Below are positions 24,376 through 32,509 of a DNA stretch of 64,000 bases, piece after piece. Location: NCBI RefSeq assembly GCF_018614055.1, contig NZ_JAGGPB010000025.1, positions 186,001 through 250,000 on the forward strand, written 5' to 3'. Below the pieces are notes generated by a model. It did no database searches. It was not told the DNA's origin and saw nothing but the letters and a program-made list of their open reading frames with translations. Source of the stretch: Streptomyces sp. ISL-98. GTDB taxonomy: Bacteria; Actinomycetota; Actinomycetes; Streptomycetales; Streptomycetaceae. Positions within the stretch are counted from its first letter, which is position 1. Every line of letters starts with the position of its first letter. Position numbers and translations under genes: made by a program.

Positions 24376-24723
24376 TCACAGCAATCTGCGCAGCAGCAGG
24401 CGGGGGGCGGGGCGTACGAGGGAGGCACGGGCCACAGCGGCGGTGAACCCGACTGCGGCAGCGGTGTGCCCGGAAGGGAAGGAGGAGCTGTCCGGCCGCT
24501 CGTGCGGGCCCTCGTGGCGGATCAACTGCTCCGGTGGCCTGCGCCGCTCGTACAGCTGCTCGCCCACCGCGTTGCAGACCGGCTCGGACACTCCCATGCT
24601 CGCCGGCCCCACGGCCGCCGCCTTCCGGCCCCTGTGTCCGCCGGTCGCGGCATCGCCACCGCCAGGCCCGGCCCGGCCCGGCCACAGCTTGGTGCGCCCG
24701 GCCGCGGGCTCCAGGCGCGTCTG
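24376..24723 (-). pseudogene. PAP2-family phosphatase remnant
   Basis: A 116-codon frame without a proper start contains RGRKAAAVGPASMGVSEPVC, the first PAP2 motif region NAVGEQLYERRRPPEQL and the second motif RPDSSSFPSGHTAAAVGF. After VARA the sequence jumps to PRLLLRRLL and stops, so the third motif (SRxxxGxHxxxD) is absent through an internal deletion. The N-terminal membrane segments are also missing; a TGA at 24724-24726 precedes the frame. The enzyme, a lipid or undecaprenyl phosphate phosphatase type, cannot be active. Confidence 0.7.
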
Positions 24724-24880
24724 TCATGGATCCGCTCGCCGTATCCCGTCCGGAGCCGACTCGCACGCCGGGGCGGCAGGCCGGCACGTACTGCCTCGGC
24801 TTCCATGGCACCCCCGGCGGCGGCGACTCGCATCCCGGACGCGGCGGCCGGCGTGCGCGGTTCCCGGCCGGTGCCGACGC

Positions 24881-25045
24881 CTAGCGCCGGTACGCCATCG
24901 ACGCGCGCACGTCGCTGAAGTCGACCGCCAGCTCCACCTCCCGCAGAGTCTGCTCGGCCGCCTGGCGCACCTCGGCCGGGACGTCCCCGCGCTCCTCCAC
25001 CAGACCGGCGTAGATCGGTGCGTCGGTCTTGTCTGTGAAACTCAC
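24881..25045 (-). CDS. Small conserved-looking hypothetical protein (54 aa)
   Basis: A GTG start at 25045 follows AGGTAG by six bases. The product reads SFTDKTDAPIYAGLVEERGD then VPAEVRQAAEQTLREVELAV and ends AYRR. It is acidic, helical and soluble, with strong third-position GC bias, which supports coding. I do not know a named family. It lies between the PAP2 remnant and the DUF2795 gene and is on the minus strand. Confidence 0.6.
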   Translation of the reverse strand: MSFTDKTDAPIYAGLVEERGDVPAEVRQAAEQTLREVELAVDFSDVRASMAYRR

Positions 25046-25305
25046 GTCGAACTACCTATCGATCAGTTGCGTACGCTGACCGCCCGGCGGGCGGAAACGG
25101 GGGCGAGTTTACGTCCTCTTCATCCGGCGCTGTGGCGCGCACCAGAGAACGAGCCGACTCCGGGCGATCGAGGGCGTATATGCGTCGGTATGGGGGGCCG
25201 GGGCCCGGCCCGTCGTCGGTCCGGGCCGGGGATCGAGGTACTCCATCACGGTGACAGCGGCGACGCCCGGTATTCGTACAGAAGAGATCGGGCACCCATC
25301 GGCGC

Positions 25306-25497
25306 ATGAAGGTGAACCCGATCGAAATGCAGAACTCCCTCGGCGGCGTCAACTACCCCGCTTCCAAGAAGCAGATCATCGACCAGGCGAAAACCAACGG
25401 CGCGAGCCAAGAAGTCAGGAAAGCGCTGGGTGCCCTGCCGGAGAAGGAATACGACTCTCCGGCGGCCATCAACAAGGAAGTCGGCAAAGGAGCCTGA
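25306..25497 (+). CDS. DUF2795 domain-containing small protein
   Basis: A 63-residue protein covering the whole DUF2795 domain: MQNSLGGVNYPASKKQIIDQ, then AKTNGASQEVRKALGALPEK with the closing EYDSPAAINKEVGK. Proteins of this family are short, helical and common in actinobacteria. They look like a small winged or three-helix unit and have no established function. A perfect hairpin 26 bp after the stop ends the single-gene transcript. The ribosome-binding site is weak. Confidence 0.85.
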   Translation: MKVNPIEMQNSLGGVNYPASKKQIIDQAKTNGASQEVRKALGALPEKEYDSPAAINKEVGKGA

Positions 25498-25522
25498 ATC
25501 CTCGACCGCAGCCTGAATATGA

Positions 25523-25559
25523 CCGGTACCCCGTGACAGCAGCTGTCACGGGGTACCGG
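25523..25559 (+). terminator. Near-perfect hairpin terminator after DUF2795 gene
   Basis: CCGGTACCCCGTGACAGC at 25523-25540 and its exact inverse at 25542-25559 flank a single central A. In RNA this would fold as a roughly 15-bp stem with a small loop. It follows the DUF2795 stop by 26 bases. The downstream stretch to 25772 has no convincing gene. Confidence 0.75.
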
Positions 25560-25772
25560 CATTGGGACTGGCACACCGCGCACCACGCACCGCACCAGAA
25601 CACCGCCACCACAACGCCGTAGCCGTGGGCGGTCACCCGGATGCCCCGGCCGCCTTGCCTTCCAGCCCTCCCAGCCATCGCATGGAGTACATGACGCGAG
25701 CCCACCGGGGGCTCGCCCACGCCGCCGGAGCGGCATCGCAGCTGCGCCGTCGGATTTGCAGGAAAGGGCGCT

Positions 25773-26387
25773 ATGTACGTTCGCACCATTTACGCGACAG
25801 GTGATCCGGCCGAACTCGACGGCGTGGTCGAGGCACTCAGCACCGAGGGCCGCAGGCTGCTGTCGGAACAGGCGGGCTATCGCGGCATGGGCTTGTTCGT
25901 CGACCGCGAACTCGGCAAGCTCGTGGCGGGAACGTGGTGGGAGGACGAAAAAGCGGAGCAGGCCAGTGACGATCGCCTGCGCGAGCGGCGGGCCGAATTG
26001 CTGGCGCCGTTCGCGCGGACTGTGGCGGTCGACAAATGGGAGGCGGCAGTCGCCCGGCGTCCGGCCGCGCTCGGCTCCGGTGCCTGGTTCCGGCTGCTCC
26101 GGCTGGAGTTCGAGCCGTCCGACGCGGACCTGCTGGTGGACACCTTCGAGAAGACCGGACTGCCCAAGCTCGAGACGATCCGCGGTTTCGAGGGCGCGTC
26201 GCTGCTCATCGACCGCGCGAAGGGCCGAGCCACCGTCGGTGCCCTCTGGACCGATCGCAACACGCTCGTGGCGTCCCGGGCCGCCGTCGCGGGTATTCGG
26301 GGCGAGGCCACCGCGAAGGCGCGTGTGATCACGCGGAGCCTCGAAGAGTTCGAGGTGGTCTTCGTGGCCCCTGTCTCACCTGCCTGA
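25773..26387 (+). CDS. Tandem ABM-like (dimeric alpha/beta barrel) protein
   Basis: A 204-residue protein that looks like two ferredoxin-like alpha/beta halves in tandem. The first runs from MYVRTIYATGDPAELDGVVE to GTWWEDEKAEQASDDRL; the second from WFRLLRLEFEPSDADLLVDT to VGALWTDRNTLVASRAAV. Each half ends with a W-x-D/E-containing strand as in antibiotic-biosynthesis monooxygenase domains. Start ATG 25773 has AGGAAAGGG upstream. Fused halves would form an intramolecular barrel. No cofactor residues are certain; enzymatic activity is not established. Confidence 0.65.
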   Translation: MYVRTIYATGDPAELDGVVEALSTEGRRLLSEQAGYRGMGLFVDRELGKLVAGTWWEDEKAEQASDDRLRERRAELLAPFARTVAVDKWEAAVARRPAALGSGAWFRLLRLEFEPSDADLLVDTFEKTGLPKLETIRGFEGASLLIDRAKGRATVGALWTDRNTLVASRAAVAGIRGEATAKARVITRSLEEFEVVFVAPVSPA

Positions 26388-26396
26388 CGAGTAGGC

Positions 26397-26464
26397 CCTC
26401 CCCCGGGCTACAGCATTTCCAAGATACGGAATATATTTTCCGATACGTCGTAGCCCGGGGGAGG
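26397..26464. promoter_or_regulatory. 15-bp perfect inverted repeat overlapping the aquaporin ribosome-binding site
   Basis: CCTCCCCCGGGCTAC at 26397-26411 matches its exact inverse at 26450-26464, with 38 bases between. The right arm contains the GGGGGAGG ribosome-binding site of the aquaporin gene (ATG 26474). The AT-rich loop holds a second, inner palindrome CGGAA-TATATT-TTCCG (26428-26443, approximate), unlike any other leader in the window. If transcription starts upstream, the hairpin would hide the ribosome-binding site. If it starts within the AT-rich part, the inner palindrome could be an operator over the -10 region. Confidence 0.55.
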
Positions 26465-26473
26465 AATTACACC

Positions 26474-27187
26474 ATGTGCATTGAAAATGCACTACCGCGC
26501 CGAGCGGCCGCCGAATTGGTGGGAACCGCTGCGCTGGTGACCGTGATCATCGGTTCCGGCATCCAGGCCACCGGGCTCAGCCAGGACGACGGAGTCCGGC
26601 TCCTCGCCAACGCACTGGCCTCGGCGATCGGGCTCGGCCTGCTCATCGCCCTCTTCAGCCCGGTCTCCGGGGCTCACCTCAACCCGGTCATCACACTCTT
26701 CATGTGGTGGTCGCGACGGGGCGGCAACGACGGGCTCAGCCGCCGCGAGGTCGCCCTGTACATCACCGCGCAGTTCACCGGAGCCGTCACGGGCGCGCTC
26801 CTCGCCGAAGCCATGTTCGGCCGGATGCCCGGCGTCTGGTCCACCCAGATCCGGTCGGCCGGCCATCTACTCATCGGCGAAACAGTCGCCACAGCAGGGC
26901 TGGTCCTCCTGGTGCACGGGCTGGACCGCATAGGCCGCGCGAAGCTCACCCCCGTCGCAGTCGCCGCATACATCGGGGCGGCGATCTGGTTCACCTCGTC
27001 CGGATCCTTCGCCAACCCCGCGGCTACGGTCGGCCGGTCGCTCACCGATTCCTTCACCGGCATCGCTCCCGCGTCACTCCCCGGTTTCATCACCGCTCAG
27101 CTCCTCGGCGGCCTCCTCGGCACTGGCTTGGCGGCCGTCCTCTACGGGCCACTGGCAAAACCCTGGACGGCTGAAAGCGCCGGCTGA
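26474..27187 (+). CDS. MIP/aquaporin family channel
   Basis: A 237-residue channel protein with six membrane segments. The first half-helix motif is the variant SGAHLNPVITLF (NPV at 70-72), the second is GSFANPAATVGRS (NPA 181-183) with the selectivity-filter arginine at 188. An NPV first motif is seen in arsenite- or metalloid-type actinobacterial aquaporins, so small neutral solutes other than water are plausible; no ars gene is adjacent. ATG 26474 lies ten bases after GGGGGAGG, itself inside a long inverted repeat. Single-gene unit. Confidence 0.88.
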   Translation: MCIENALPRRAAAELVGTAALVTVIIGSGIQATGLSQDDGVRLLANALASAIGLGLLIALFSPVSGAHLNPVITLFMWWSRRGGNDGLSRREVALYITAQFTGAVTGALLAEAMFGRMPGVWSTQIRSAGHLLIGETVATAGLVLLVHGLDRIGRAKLTPVAVAAYIGAAIWFTSSGSFANPAATVGRSLTDSFTGIAPASLPGFITAQLLGGLLGTGLAAVLYGPLAKPWTAESAG

Positions 27188-27266
27188 CCGCCGCGGGGGC
27201 CGGTGCACATCCGCACGGCTCTTTATGATCAGTCGCACTACAGGCGACCGGGGAGGCTGAACGACC

Positions 27267-28109
27267 ATGGCTGATAGGCAAGTTGTCATCGTTACTGGCG
27301 GGGGTACGGGCATTGGTGCTGCCACTGCCCGGTTGTTGCGCACCGCCGGGCACCGAGTGGTTGTGTCCGGGCGCCGGCCGGAGCCGTTGCATCAGCTCGC
27401 GGAGGAGATCGGCGTCCTGGCCCATCCGTCCGACATCGGCGACCCGGAGTCCGTCGTCGCTCTCGTGGACGCCACATTGGCCGCGTACGGCCGCGTGGAC
27501 GGGCTCGTACTCAACGCGGGCACGGGGCGCAGTGGCGCCGTGGGTGACCTGTCGATCGAGGACTGGGACGTAGTCATGCGCACCAACCTCACCGGTCCCT
27601 TCCACCTCCTGCGCAGCGCACTCCCGCACCTGCTGAAGGCGCGCGGGTCGGTCGTCGCGGTCGCCTCGGTGTCCGCGCTACGCAACGGGGTGGGCAACGC
27701 CGCGTACGCCACGTCCAAGGCAGCCCTGCTTCAGCTCTGCCGGTCCCTGGCCGTCGACTACGGACAGCATGGGCTGCGCGCCAACACCGTGTGCCCCAGC
27801 TGGGTGCGCACCGAGATGGCAGACCGGCGGATGGCTCGCTTCGCTGAGGAGGCGGGGCTCGGGGACGGCGAGATCGATGCGGCGTACGACGAAGCGACCC
27901 GGCTGCTTCCCGCGCGGCGCCCCGGCGAACCGCAGGAGGTCGCCGAGGCGATCGCCTGGCTGCTCTCGCCCGCGGCGTCCTTCGTGAACGGTGCGGTGCT
28001 GACCGTGGACGGCGGGGTGACGGCGCTCGACCCCGGGACTGCCGCGTTCGACTTCCGCATCGAGCCCCGAGAGAACGAGCCCCGTACGGCTGGTGGGAGT
28101 CGCGGCTGA
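27267..28109 (+). CDS. SDR family NAD(P)-dependent oxidoreductase
   Basis: A 280-residue classical short-chain dehydrogenase. Cofactor motif VTGGGTGIGAATARLL, structural LNAGTGRSG, active-site Ser in VASVSALRNG and the Tyr-Lys pair in AAYATSKAALLQL are all in place. The basic residues after the second strand (SGRRPEP) suggest NADP(H). The C-terminal 25 residues extend beyond the usual end and are polar. ATG 27267 has GGGGAGG upstream. Substrate unknown; the neighbour on the other side is a minus-strand membrane protein. Confidence 0.87.
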   Translation: MADRQVVIVTGGGTGIGAATARLLRTAGHRVVVSGRRPEPLHQLAEEIGVLAHPSDIGDPESVVALVDATLAAYGRVDGLVLNAGTGRSGAVGDLSIEDWDVVMRTNLTGPFHLLRSALPHLLKARGSVVAVASVSALRNGVGNAAYATSKAALLQLCRSLAVDYGQHGLRANTVCPSWVRTEMADRRMARFAEEAGLGDGEIDAAYDEATRLLPARRPGEPQEVAEAIAWLLSPAASFVNGAVLTVDGGVTALDPGTAAFDFRIEPRENEPRTAGGSRG

Positions 28110-28128
28110 GCCTCTGGGTGACCGCTCG

Positions 28129-28779
28129 TCAGCCCCCGGCGGCGGACGTTCGTCGGGGCGGGTACGGCACCGCGGGGCGTCTGTGTGCCCAGCCGAGGAG
28201 GACGACCGAGCACACGGCAGCAAAGGCGCACCAGGTCGAGATGAACTCCAGCCGCCACAGGGCCGCGCAGATCGCCGCCCCGACGGTGACCAGGACTCCG
28301 AGCAGCCGCAGTCGGCGGTCGTCTGCGAGGAGCAGCGCGCCGGCTGTGGCCACGAGGTAGCCCGCGACGAGCATCTCGGGATGCGGCAGGTCGAGTACGT
28401 AGCCGAGGGTGTGGCCGCGGATTTCGGCCGTCACGGGACGGGTGGCCAGGCAGTACGCCAGAGCTACGGCGGTCGCTGCTCCGGCTGCGACGGGGACTGC
28501 CAGTCGGCGCCGGGCGTGTGCCGACGCGGCGCACAGCACACCCAGCGGCACCCACAGTGCCAGCAACGGAAGGGCGATGACGGCCCAGACGACCGTGGCG
28601 GGGCCCGTACCGCCGTCCGAGCGCCAGACCACGGACTCGATGATCTGATGCGCCCCGAGGAGGAGCGGCAGCGCGGCGAGTGGCAGATCGCGAGCCCGGT
28701 GCGGGCGCGCGACGCACGCAGCCCCGACCGCGGCGATACCGATTCCCGCCACGAGATCGGCGGTCGCACTCCAGCACAT
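28129..28779 (-). CDS. DUF6629-like integral membrane protein
   Basis: A 216-residue protein with about seven membrane helices and the characteristic opening MCWSATADLVAGIGIAAVGA. It continues with LLGAHQIIESVVWRSDGG and the closing RLEFISTWCAFAAV, as I recall for DUF6629 family members. Early histidine, glutamate and cysteine residues in membrane segments could bind a cofactor, but function is unknown. The ATG at 28779 is preferred over the longer frame to 28866 because family members start MCWS. Confidence 0.72.
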   Translation of the reverse strand: MCWSATADLVAGIGIAAVGAACVARPHRARDLPLAALPLLLGAHQIIESVVWRSDGGTGPATVVWAVIALPLLALWVPLGVLCAASAHARRRLAVPVAAGAATAVALAYCLATRPVTAEIRGHTLGYVLDLPHPEMLVAGYLVATAGALLLADDRRLRLLGVLVTVGAAICAALWRLEFISTWCAFAAVCSVVLLGWAHRRPAVPYPPRRTSAAGG

Positions 28780-28887
28780 TGGCGTCACCCGGACCACAGC
28801 GTCACGTGAATCGGTCGTTACCGTGGGCAACGCTACGGCGCTCCTCGCCGACGCCCCCGGGGACACTCGGCTCGGGCCGAATTCGTT

Positions 28888-29628
28888 TCACCGCCCACCG
28901 GAGACCCTCAGGACCGTCCCGGTGGTGTACGAGGCGTCGGGTGACAGCAGCCATGCGACGGCCGCAGCGATCTCGTCCGGCTCGCCGGGTCGCCCGAGCG
29001 GGATCTGCGCGGCCGCTTTCGCCGGGCGATCGGGGTCCCCCATCGCGGCATGCATCTCGGTGTTGATGACGCCAGGGGCGACCGCGTTGACCCTGATGCC
29101 GTCCGCGCCAAGTTCCTTGGCCAGTCCGACGGTCAGGGCGTCGGTGGCTGCTTTCGTCGCGGCGTAGTGCACGTACTCGCCGGGACTGCCGAGCGTGGCC
29201 GCTGCGGAGGAGATGTTGACGATGGCGCCGGAGCCGAACGCCGCCATGTCCCGCGCGGCGCGTCGGCAACACATCAGGTAGCCCAGGAGGTTCACTTCGA
29301 CCACCCGGCGCAGGTGCTCGGTGCGGGCATCGGTGAGTCTGCCGAGGGGGCCGGTCACTCCGGCGTTGTTCACCAGGCCCGTGACGCGCCCGAGTTCCGC
29401 CGCGGCGGTGTCGAACAGCCGCTCCACGTCAGCCTCGTCGGACGTGTCCACCCGCACCGTGACACAGCGCGCCCCCGCCGCACGCACTGCGTCAGCAGTC
29501 TCCTCCGCCGCCGCACTGTTGCTGACGTACCCCAGGACGAGATCGTGCCCGTCGGCCGCCAACCGGAGGCACGTTGCCGCGCCGATGCCTCGACTGCCGC
29601 CTGTGACGATGGTGACCGGGCGTGACAT
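28888..29628 (-). CDS. SDR family oxidoreductase (FabG-like)
   Basis: A 246-residue classical SDR. The cofactor motif is VTGGSRGIGAATCLRL, followed by NNAGVTG, the catalytic serine in IVNISSAAATLG and the YxxxK pair in YVHYAATKAATDAL. The PG motif after the sixth strand (NAVAPGVINTEMHAAM) is canonical. Relative to FabG it is full length. A perfect AGGAGG lies before the ATG at 29628. It probably reduces a 3-oxoacyl or sugar-type carbonyl; a specific role cannot be given. It is transcribed away from the orphan GvpL/F gene. Confidence 0.87.
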   Translation of the reverse strand: MSRPVTIVTGGSRGIGAATCLRLAADGHDLVLGYVSNSAAAEETADAVRAAGARCVTVRVDTSDEADVERLFDTAAAELGRVTGLVNNAGVTGPLGRLTDARTEHLRRVVEVNLLGYLMCCRRAARDMAAFGSGAIVNISSAAATLGSPGEYVHYAATKAATDALTVGLAKELGADGIRVNAVAPGVINTEMHAAMGDPDRPAKAAAQIPLGRPGEPDEIAAAVAWLLSPDASYTTGTVLRVSGGR

Positions 29629-29684
29629 GGATTGCCTCCTGCGATCGCTGGTACATACACGGTTCAACAGCAAGTCGTACCTCA

Positions 29685-29708
29685 CCGCCCGCCGGGCACG
29701 GCGGGCGG
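29685..29708. other. GC-rich hairpin between divergent genes
   Basis: CCGCCCGCCG at 29685-29694 pairs with CGGCGGGCGG at 29699-29708 around GGCA. It lies between two diverging genes, so a terminator role is not expected. It may be part of the 5' leader of the minus-strand SDR gene or a protein-binding palindrome. Confidence 0.4.
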
Positions 29709-29826
29709 CCCCTCAGATTCACATTTGCGGCATATGGCTCATAATTGGCCCTATCCGGCTGTCTCGGCGCCGCACCTCGCTCACGAGGTGACTGGTCCGA
29801 GGGCTGGACAAGGACGAGGAGGAGTC

Positions 29827-30561
29827 ATGACCGAGTCCTGTGTCACCTGGCTCTATGCCGTCGCGTTCGACGTCGGCCCGAACAATCACCTCGCCACCGA
29901 AGTCACCGGAGTGACAGGAGTGGCCGGTGAGACGGTGCATGTCGTCAAGGAAACGTGTCTGGCCGGCTTCGTCGGTTCGGTGCCGGCCAAGGACTTCGGA
30001 GAACAGGAGCTGCACCACCACCTCCAGGACCGTGGCTGGCTGGAAGAGGCTGCCCGGGCCCATCACGAAGTGATCTGCACGGTGGGTCTCCAGAGAAACA
30101 TCGTTCCTTTCCCCTTCGCGACGATCTACCAGGACGACGACCGCGTGCGCTCTCTCCTCGCCGAGCGGCGGACGGACTTCGTGGCGGCGCTGGACCGGGC
30201 GGCGGGACGGAGGGAATGGGGCGTGAAGGCTTATGCCGCCCCGCGAGCGCCCGAGCACCATGACGCGCGGGCCGCTCGCGCCGCCGACGGTGACGACCGC
30301 GCGGAGCAGATCCATGACGCACTCCGCGATTTCGCGGTGGAGACCGCGCAGCTTCCCCCTGCGTATGCCCGCCCGGCCGGACACAAGGGCTCCGTGATCC
30401 TGAACAGCTCCTATCTCGTGCCGGACATCCGCACAGAGGAATTCACCGCCGAGGCGGATGCACTCCGGGAGCGCTTCCCCGATGTGCGGATCGAACTCGC
30501 CGGCCCATGGCCCGCTTATTCCTTCACCAGCCCCGACGCCTCGCCAGTCCTCCTATGGTGA
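29827..30561 (+). CDS. GvpL/GvpF-family gas vesicle-type protein (orphan)
   Basis: A 244-residue protein with the layout of GvpL/GvpF. An N-terminal beta domain (VTWLYAVAFDVG) is followed by the hinge LHHHLQDRGWLEEAARAHHE, then VPFPFATIYQDDDRVRSLLA with ERRTDFVAALDRAAGRREWG and VKAY, and a closing PDVRIELAGPWPAYSF. All these blocks occur in GvpL/F proteins that assist gas vesicle assembly at the shell. No gvpA, gvpJ, gvpN or gvpK is present in the window, so it is an orphan. AGGAGGAG precedes the ATG. A phosphatase-like gene follows five bases after the stop, probably in one operon. Confidence 0.8.
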   Translation: MTESCVTWLYAVAFDVGPNNHLATEVTGVTGVAGETVHVVKETCLAGFVGSVPAKDFGEQELHHHLQDRGWLEEAARAHHEVICTVGLQRNIVPFPFATIYQDDDRVRSLLAERRTDFVAALDRAAGRREWGVKAYAAPRAPEHHDARAARAADGDDRAEQIHDALRDFAVETAQLPPAYARPAGHKGSVILNSSYLVPDIRTEEFTAEADALRERFPDVRIELAGPWPAYSFTSPDASPVLLW

Positions 30562-30565
30562 GCAC

Positions 30566-31018
30566 GTGAATGACGTGGATGACGTGAATGAGACGACCTG
30601 GAGCCCCACTGACGTCGGCGTCCTTCGGCTTCCCTCCGGGCGCCTGGTCCGAGGTCGGGCGCTTCGCCGACCCCTTCCCGCCGGCCCGGTGCCCGCATAC
30701 GCCGTCTACCTGCTCGGCAAGCAGCCCCCCGAAGTCCCATGGGAATCACGGTGGTTGCACTGGCCGGACTTCTGGCTGCCCAGCAGTCGTACGCAGGCCC
30801 GAGCCATCCTCGGGGATGCCTGGAACCGGGCGGGCACCGAACGCATCGAGGTCGCCTGCGGCGGTGGCCGTGGGCGGACCGGCACCGCCCTGGCCTGTCT
30901 CGCCGTCCTCGACGGCGTGCCCGCCGACCAGGCAGTGGACTTCGTACGCAGGAACTACGATGCCCACGCCGTCGAAACGCCCTGGCAACGACGCTACGTC
31001 CGGCACTTCGCCGACTGA
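30566..31018 (+). CDS. Protein-tyrosine-phosphatase-like protein
   Basis: A 150-residue protein from a GTG four bases after the GvpL/F stop. The phosphatase loop is VACGGGRGRTGTALAC, giving Cys98 and Arg104 in the C-x5-R signature, followed by the Thr typical of dual-specificity and archaeal-type PTPs. A possible general acid lies in WLHWPDFWLPSS upstream, the position of the WPD-like loop (HWPDF). It is compact relative to eukaryotic PTPs. Likely a cytoplasmic phosphatase for phosphotyrosine or a small phosphate ester. Its 3' end overlaps the convergent downstream gene by 25 bp. Confidence 0.78.
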   Translation: MNDVDDVNETTWSPTDVGVLRLPSGRLVRGRALRRPLPAGPVPAYAVYLLGKQPPEVPWESRWLHWPDFWLPSSRTQARAILGDAWNRAGTERIEVACGGGRGRTGTALACLAVLDGVPADQAVDFVRRNYDAHAVETPWQRRYVRHFAD

Positions 31019-31917
31019 TCGCGAGCCGTCCTCCTGGCTCGCAGCCAGGCGCGCAAGCCCCGCGACGTTTCAGGGCGGGGCGGCGGCAGTGGACGGCCAG
31101 CCCCCGGGCGGGGAGCCGAGCGGTGTTCTCGTGCCTCGTCCAGCAGCAGGGCGAGGCTCACCCTCTGCCAGAGAATCTCGTCCGGGTCGTCGGCCAGCGA
31201 CAGGCGGGCCATGGCCTCCCGCGCGGCGGTCGACTCGCCCTGGCCGCCCACGAGTCCGGGCCGGAGCTTGTTGAGGTACGCACGCTCATAGGGGTCGTCG
31301 ACGACCTCCGCGAGCTGGACGGGGTCGAGCACGGAGCTCGTGATCGCCGCCTGTTCCCAGGGATCGGCGGTCTGACGCGTCAGGTGGCCGAGGCGTCGGG
31401 CCCGCCAGTTTCGGGGTCGCCGGTCCTCCCCGGCATCGAGCATGCTGCGCATCGCCTGCGGCGACCGTCCGGTGAGCAGACCCGGCTCGCGGTCGGCGAA
31501 CTCCCGGAGTTCTTCGGCGAGATAGAGCCAGACCACTGCCCGATAGCGGTTCAGATAGAACCTCACCGGAGTGATGTATCCGGTGCGGGCGAGTCGGCCG
31601 AAGCGGTCCGGGCTGATCTCCATGAGCTGGGCGCCCTCGGTGGTGCCGACCGTCCGGATCCGCTCACGCAGTGTGTCCGACGCGCCGTTCGTCGAACGCA
31701 GCCGGTCCATCTCTTCACGCGTGACGCGGCGGTGAGTGCCGCCCGGATCCGAAGTGGTGTGGATATGCCCCAGCAGAACACCGAGGTCGAACTCGCTCCG
31801 CTTCAGACCCAGTTCCTCGGCCGCCCGGGCCGTGGTCAGCGGCTTCGCGGCCTGCGCGGCTGCGATACGGGCGGTGCGGTTGGTGTGGTTGGTGCGGTGT
31901 GCTTCCTGAACGGCCAT
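30994..31917 (-). CDS. Conserved hypothetical protein (DUF6397-like)
   Basis: A 307-residue soluble protein. The N-terminal third looks like a DNA-binding-type segment (TTARAAEELGLKRSEFDLGV, then RRVTREEMDRL), resembling excisionase or MerR-type helix pairs that read a helix-turn-helix. The middle has helical stretches (RAVVWLYLAEELREFADREP) and a repeat-like part ending in LLDEAREH. The C-terminus is Arg/Pro-rich. From memory it resembles DUF6397 proteins of Streptomyces; no function is known. The 3' end overlaps the convergent phosphatase gene. Confidence 0.6.
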   Translation of the reverse strand: MAVQEAHRTNHTNRTARIAAAQAAKPLTTARAAEELGLKRSEFDLGVLLGHIHTTSDPGGTHRRVTREEMDRLRSTNGASDTLRERIRTVGTTEGAQLMEISPDRFGRLARTGYITPVRFYLNRYRAVVWLYLAEELREFADREPGLLTGRSPQAMRSMLDAGEDRRPRNWRARRLGHLTRQTADPWEQAAITSSVLDPVQLAEVVDDPYERAYLNKLRPGLVGGQGESTAAREAMARLSLADDPDEILWQRVSLALLLDEAREHRSAPRPGAGRPLPPPRPETSRGLRAWLRARRTARDQSAKCRT

Positions 31918-32025
31918 GATCGTCTCCCCGTGAGATCCGAATACTCTCGGTGACGACCGTAGCCCGAATCGAGAGCTGCCCGCCCGGCCTGTGGATAACT
32001 CCCAGGCCGGGCGAGTACGCGCAGG

Positions 32026-32424
32026 TCAGCGCAGGTCGGTGCCTCGGGCGGCGACACCGAGGTGCTCGCCGACCCGGTTCACGAGCAGTGTCATCTCGTA
32101 CGCCACCTGCCCGATGTCCGCTTCCGCCGCGCTCAGCACGCAGAGGCAGCTGCCGTCGCCCGCGGCCGTGACGAACAGGACTCCCTCGTCGAACTCGACC
32201 ATCGTCTGGCGGACTTTGCCCGCCCGGAAGTGGCGTCCCGACCCCTTGGCGAGGCTGTGCAGCCCCGACGACACGGCAGCCAGGTGCTCGGCGTCCTCCC
32301 GGGCCAGCCCTGTGCTCGCCCCCGTGACCAGGCCGTCGTTGGACAGCACCAGTGCGTGCCGTACGTACTCGACCCGGCTTGTCAGGTCGTCCAGCAGCCA
32401 GTCGAGTCCCTTGTCCAGCGCCAT
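32026..32424 (-). CDS. Roadblock/LC7 domain protein, second CvnB-like copy
   Basis: A 132-residue protein filling one roadblock/LC7 domain: LDWLLDDLTSRVEYVRHALV then LSNDGLVTGASTGL, AEHLAAVSSGLHSLAKGSGR and GSCLCVLSAAEADIGQVAYE. It is close in sequence to the CvnB of the same cluster (positions 33540-33983), so it looks like a local duplication. It lies 85 bp after cvnD, so it is likely co-transcribed as the last gene. Roadblock proteins partner small GTPases as regulators; here the partner would be CvnD. Confidence 0.85.
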   Translation of the reverse strand: MALDKGLDWLLDDLTSRVEYVRHALVLSNDGLVTGASTGLAREDAEHLAAVSSGLHSLAKGSGRHFRAGKVRQTMVEFDEGVLFVTAAGDGSCLCVLSAAEADIGQVAYEMTLLVNRVGEHLGVAARGTDLR

Positions 32425-32509
32425 ATCGCGGCCTCCCCGTTCATCTGTTCCCCGTGGCCCTGATCGAACGCAAGCCTTCCCCACGGGCGCCGTCGCGGCA
32501 AGGGCAGGG

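Noticed and set aside
24376-24833. Frameshifted full-length PAP2 gene
   Set aside because: On closer reading the PAP2 motifs lie in one frame from 24723 down, so no frameshift is needed; the gene is truncated instead.
29685-29708. Terminator
   Set aside because: The hairpin lies between genes pointing away from each other, where no transcript should end.
30739-31953. 404-codon plus-strand frame opposite the DUF6397-like gene
   Set aside because: Mirror of the minus-strand coding bias; overlaps the phosphatase gene out of frame and has no ribosome-binding site.
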